This document shows positions 63,432 through 64,000 of a stretch of 64,000 nucleotides of DNA, one piece after another. Both the position numbers and the translations under genes were made by a program. The stretch is from positions 1 to 64,000 of the forward strand of contig JASGKY010000025.1 in NCBI GenBank assembly GCA_049840435.1. The letters are read 5' to 3'. Positions within the stretch are counted from its first letter, which is position 1; each line of letters opens with the position of its first letter. Below the pieces are notes generated by a model. The model was not told the DNA's origin. It ran no database searches and saw only the letters and a list, made by a program, of their open reading frames with translations. Origin of the DNA: JADLHS01 sp049840435 (lineage in GTDB: Bacteria > Verrucomicrobiota > Verrucomicrobiia > Limisphaerales > JADLHS01).

Positions 63432-64000
63432 TTAGTGCGAGTGACCGCCGCCCTTCGTCGCGCGGAGTTCGATGAGGTAAAAAGTTTCGACTGGTTTCGT
63501 CACAACCGAATCCCCTGCTAGCAAACCGTCGGTGATTTCCAACAGGCCGTTCGCTTCCGAGCCGAGTTTGACCGGGGTGCGGAGATAAGCTTCGCCATTC
63601 AACGTGTAAACAAATGTGCCCTCCGAGGTGCGGAGCAATGCCAAACGTGGGATCACCCTCACAACGATGTCGCGTGGCAAGTTGATGACAGCGGAAAGAA
63701 ACTCGCCCGGCTTCACCTTGTCCGTCGCATTGGTGAGCCCGACGATGACTTCAACTTCACCAAACGAGAGTGCTTTTTCCACCGCCAGCACGACTCCGGC
63801 AAGCGATTCGTTGGTGCGGGTCTGCACCTCCACTTTTTGACCGGGCCGAACGGCCTCCGCTTTATCGGATGGCAAAAACCCCGAACCATGCACATCGCAA
63901 CCAGTGTGGTCGTCATCACGAATGGCGTGGTGATGTTTCTCCCCGAAGACCTGCACGTTGAAACGGATTTGCGCCGGGAGCTTTTGTTCCGTCACCTCGG
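63432..64000 (-). CDS. RND efflux periplasmic adaptor, CzcB/CusB-like (5' end outside window)
   Basis: The frame is open at the window edge. The visible part has the beta-barrel and membrane-proximal domains of membrane fusion proteins: RPGQKVEVQTRTNESLAG, VIVGLTNATDKVKPGEFLSA, and LLEITDGLLAGDSVVTKPV. It ends in a His-rich GGGHSH. It links the inner membrane pump to an outer membrane channel, and the pump gene follows downstream in the same operon. Confidence 0.82.
   Translation of the reverse strand, partial: EVTEQKLPAQIRFNVQVFGEKHHHAIRDDDHTGCDVHGSGFLPSDKAEAVRPGQKVEVQTRTNESLAGVVLAVEKALSFGEVEVIVGLTNATDKVKPGEFLSAVINLPRDIVVRVIPRLALLRTSEGTFVYTLNGEAYLRTPVKLGSEANGLLEITDGLLAGDSVVTKPVETFYLIELRATKGGGHSH

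Overview
The window joins two unrelated bacterial backgrounds. Bases 1 to about 12,450 are AT-richer and carry Bacteroidota (Cytophagales-like) genes: an FtsX-type permease, a GT2 glycosyltransferase, an EF-G paralogue, a DUF4412 protein, a fatty acid desaturase, a biosynthetic arginine decarboxylase and a partner ureohydrolase. From about 12,450 to 64,000 the sequence is GC-richer and looks verrucomicrobial (Pedosphaera/Limisphaerales-like). At the switch a ureohydrolase gene and an opposing DUF4202 gene are both cut at the same point with no mobile-element hallmark, so I read it as a probable assembly chimera.

The verrucomicrobial backbone (12.45-38.4 kb) holds a DHH phosphoesterase, a likely peptidoglycan-recycling operon (M19 dipeptidase, ATP-grasp-like protein, serine hydrolase-NamZ fusion), an esterase, a LemA/M48 pair, two SLBB polysaccharide-export genes (one frameshifted), rpoD, a sugar-acid MFS transporter coupled to a GH28 polygalacturonase, a RapA-type helicase, a GH2 beta-galactosidase and a GH43 enzyme. 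The right end (59.3-64 kb) is a heavy-metal RND efflux operon.

Between these lie two integrated elements placed back to back on a divergent tRNA pair. Element 1 (about 38.5-45.2 kb) sits in tRNA-Phe. It has a tyrosine integrase, a small HTH protein, a zinc-ribbon protein, a frameshifted primase-polymerase and several unknown genes. It looks like a satellite-type element. Its att sites are a diverged direct repeat of the tRNA 3' half, and paired CAAGACA sites 11 bp apart lie at both ends. Element 2 (45.4-58.8 kb) sits in tRNA-Glu, with a 36-bp perfect att repeat, an intact integrase at one end and an integrase fragment at the other.

Element 2 carries a defence operon read on the minus strand: hsdR, HAD phosphatase, TPR protein, an hsdR 3' remnant, hsdS, a PRTase-wHTH protein, a retron ncRNA, a retron reverse transcriptase, an AbiGi-like protein and a truncated hsdM. 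This is the most interesting system in the window. The retron RT has both retron signatures (NAxxH and VTG) and the YADD active site. A 213-nt ncRNA can be folded from the sequence, with an a1/a2 inverted repeat, a TAGC branch site directly after a1 and a 14-bp msd stem. It overlaps the 3' end of the PRTase gene and the start codon of the RT gene. The PRTase gene overlaps hsdS by ATGA, so the retron is embedded in a type I restriction operon whose methyltransferase gene has been deleted.

Three genes (a second SLBB gene, the primase-polymerase and the CzcA pump) each need one added base to restore an obvious reading frame. This points to residual sequencing errors at least in part.
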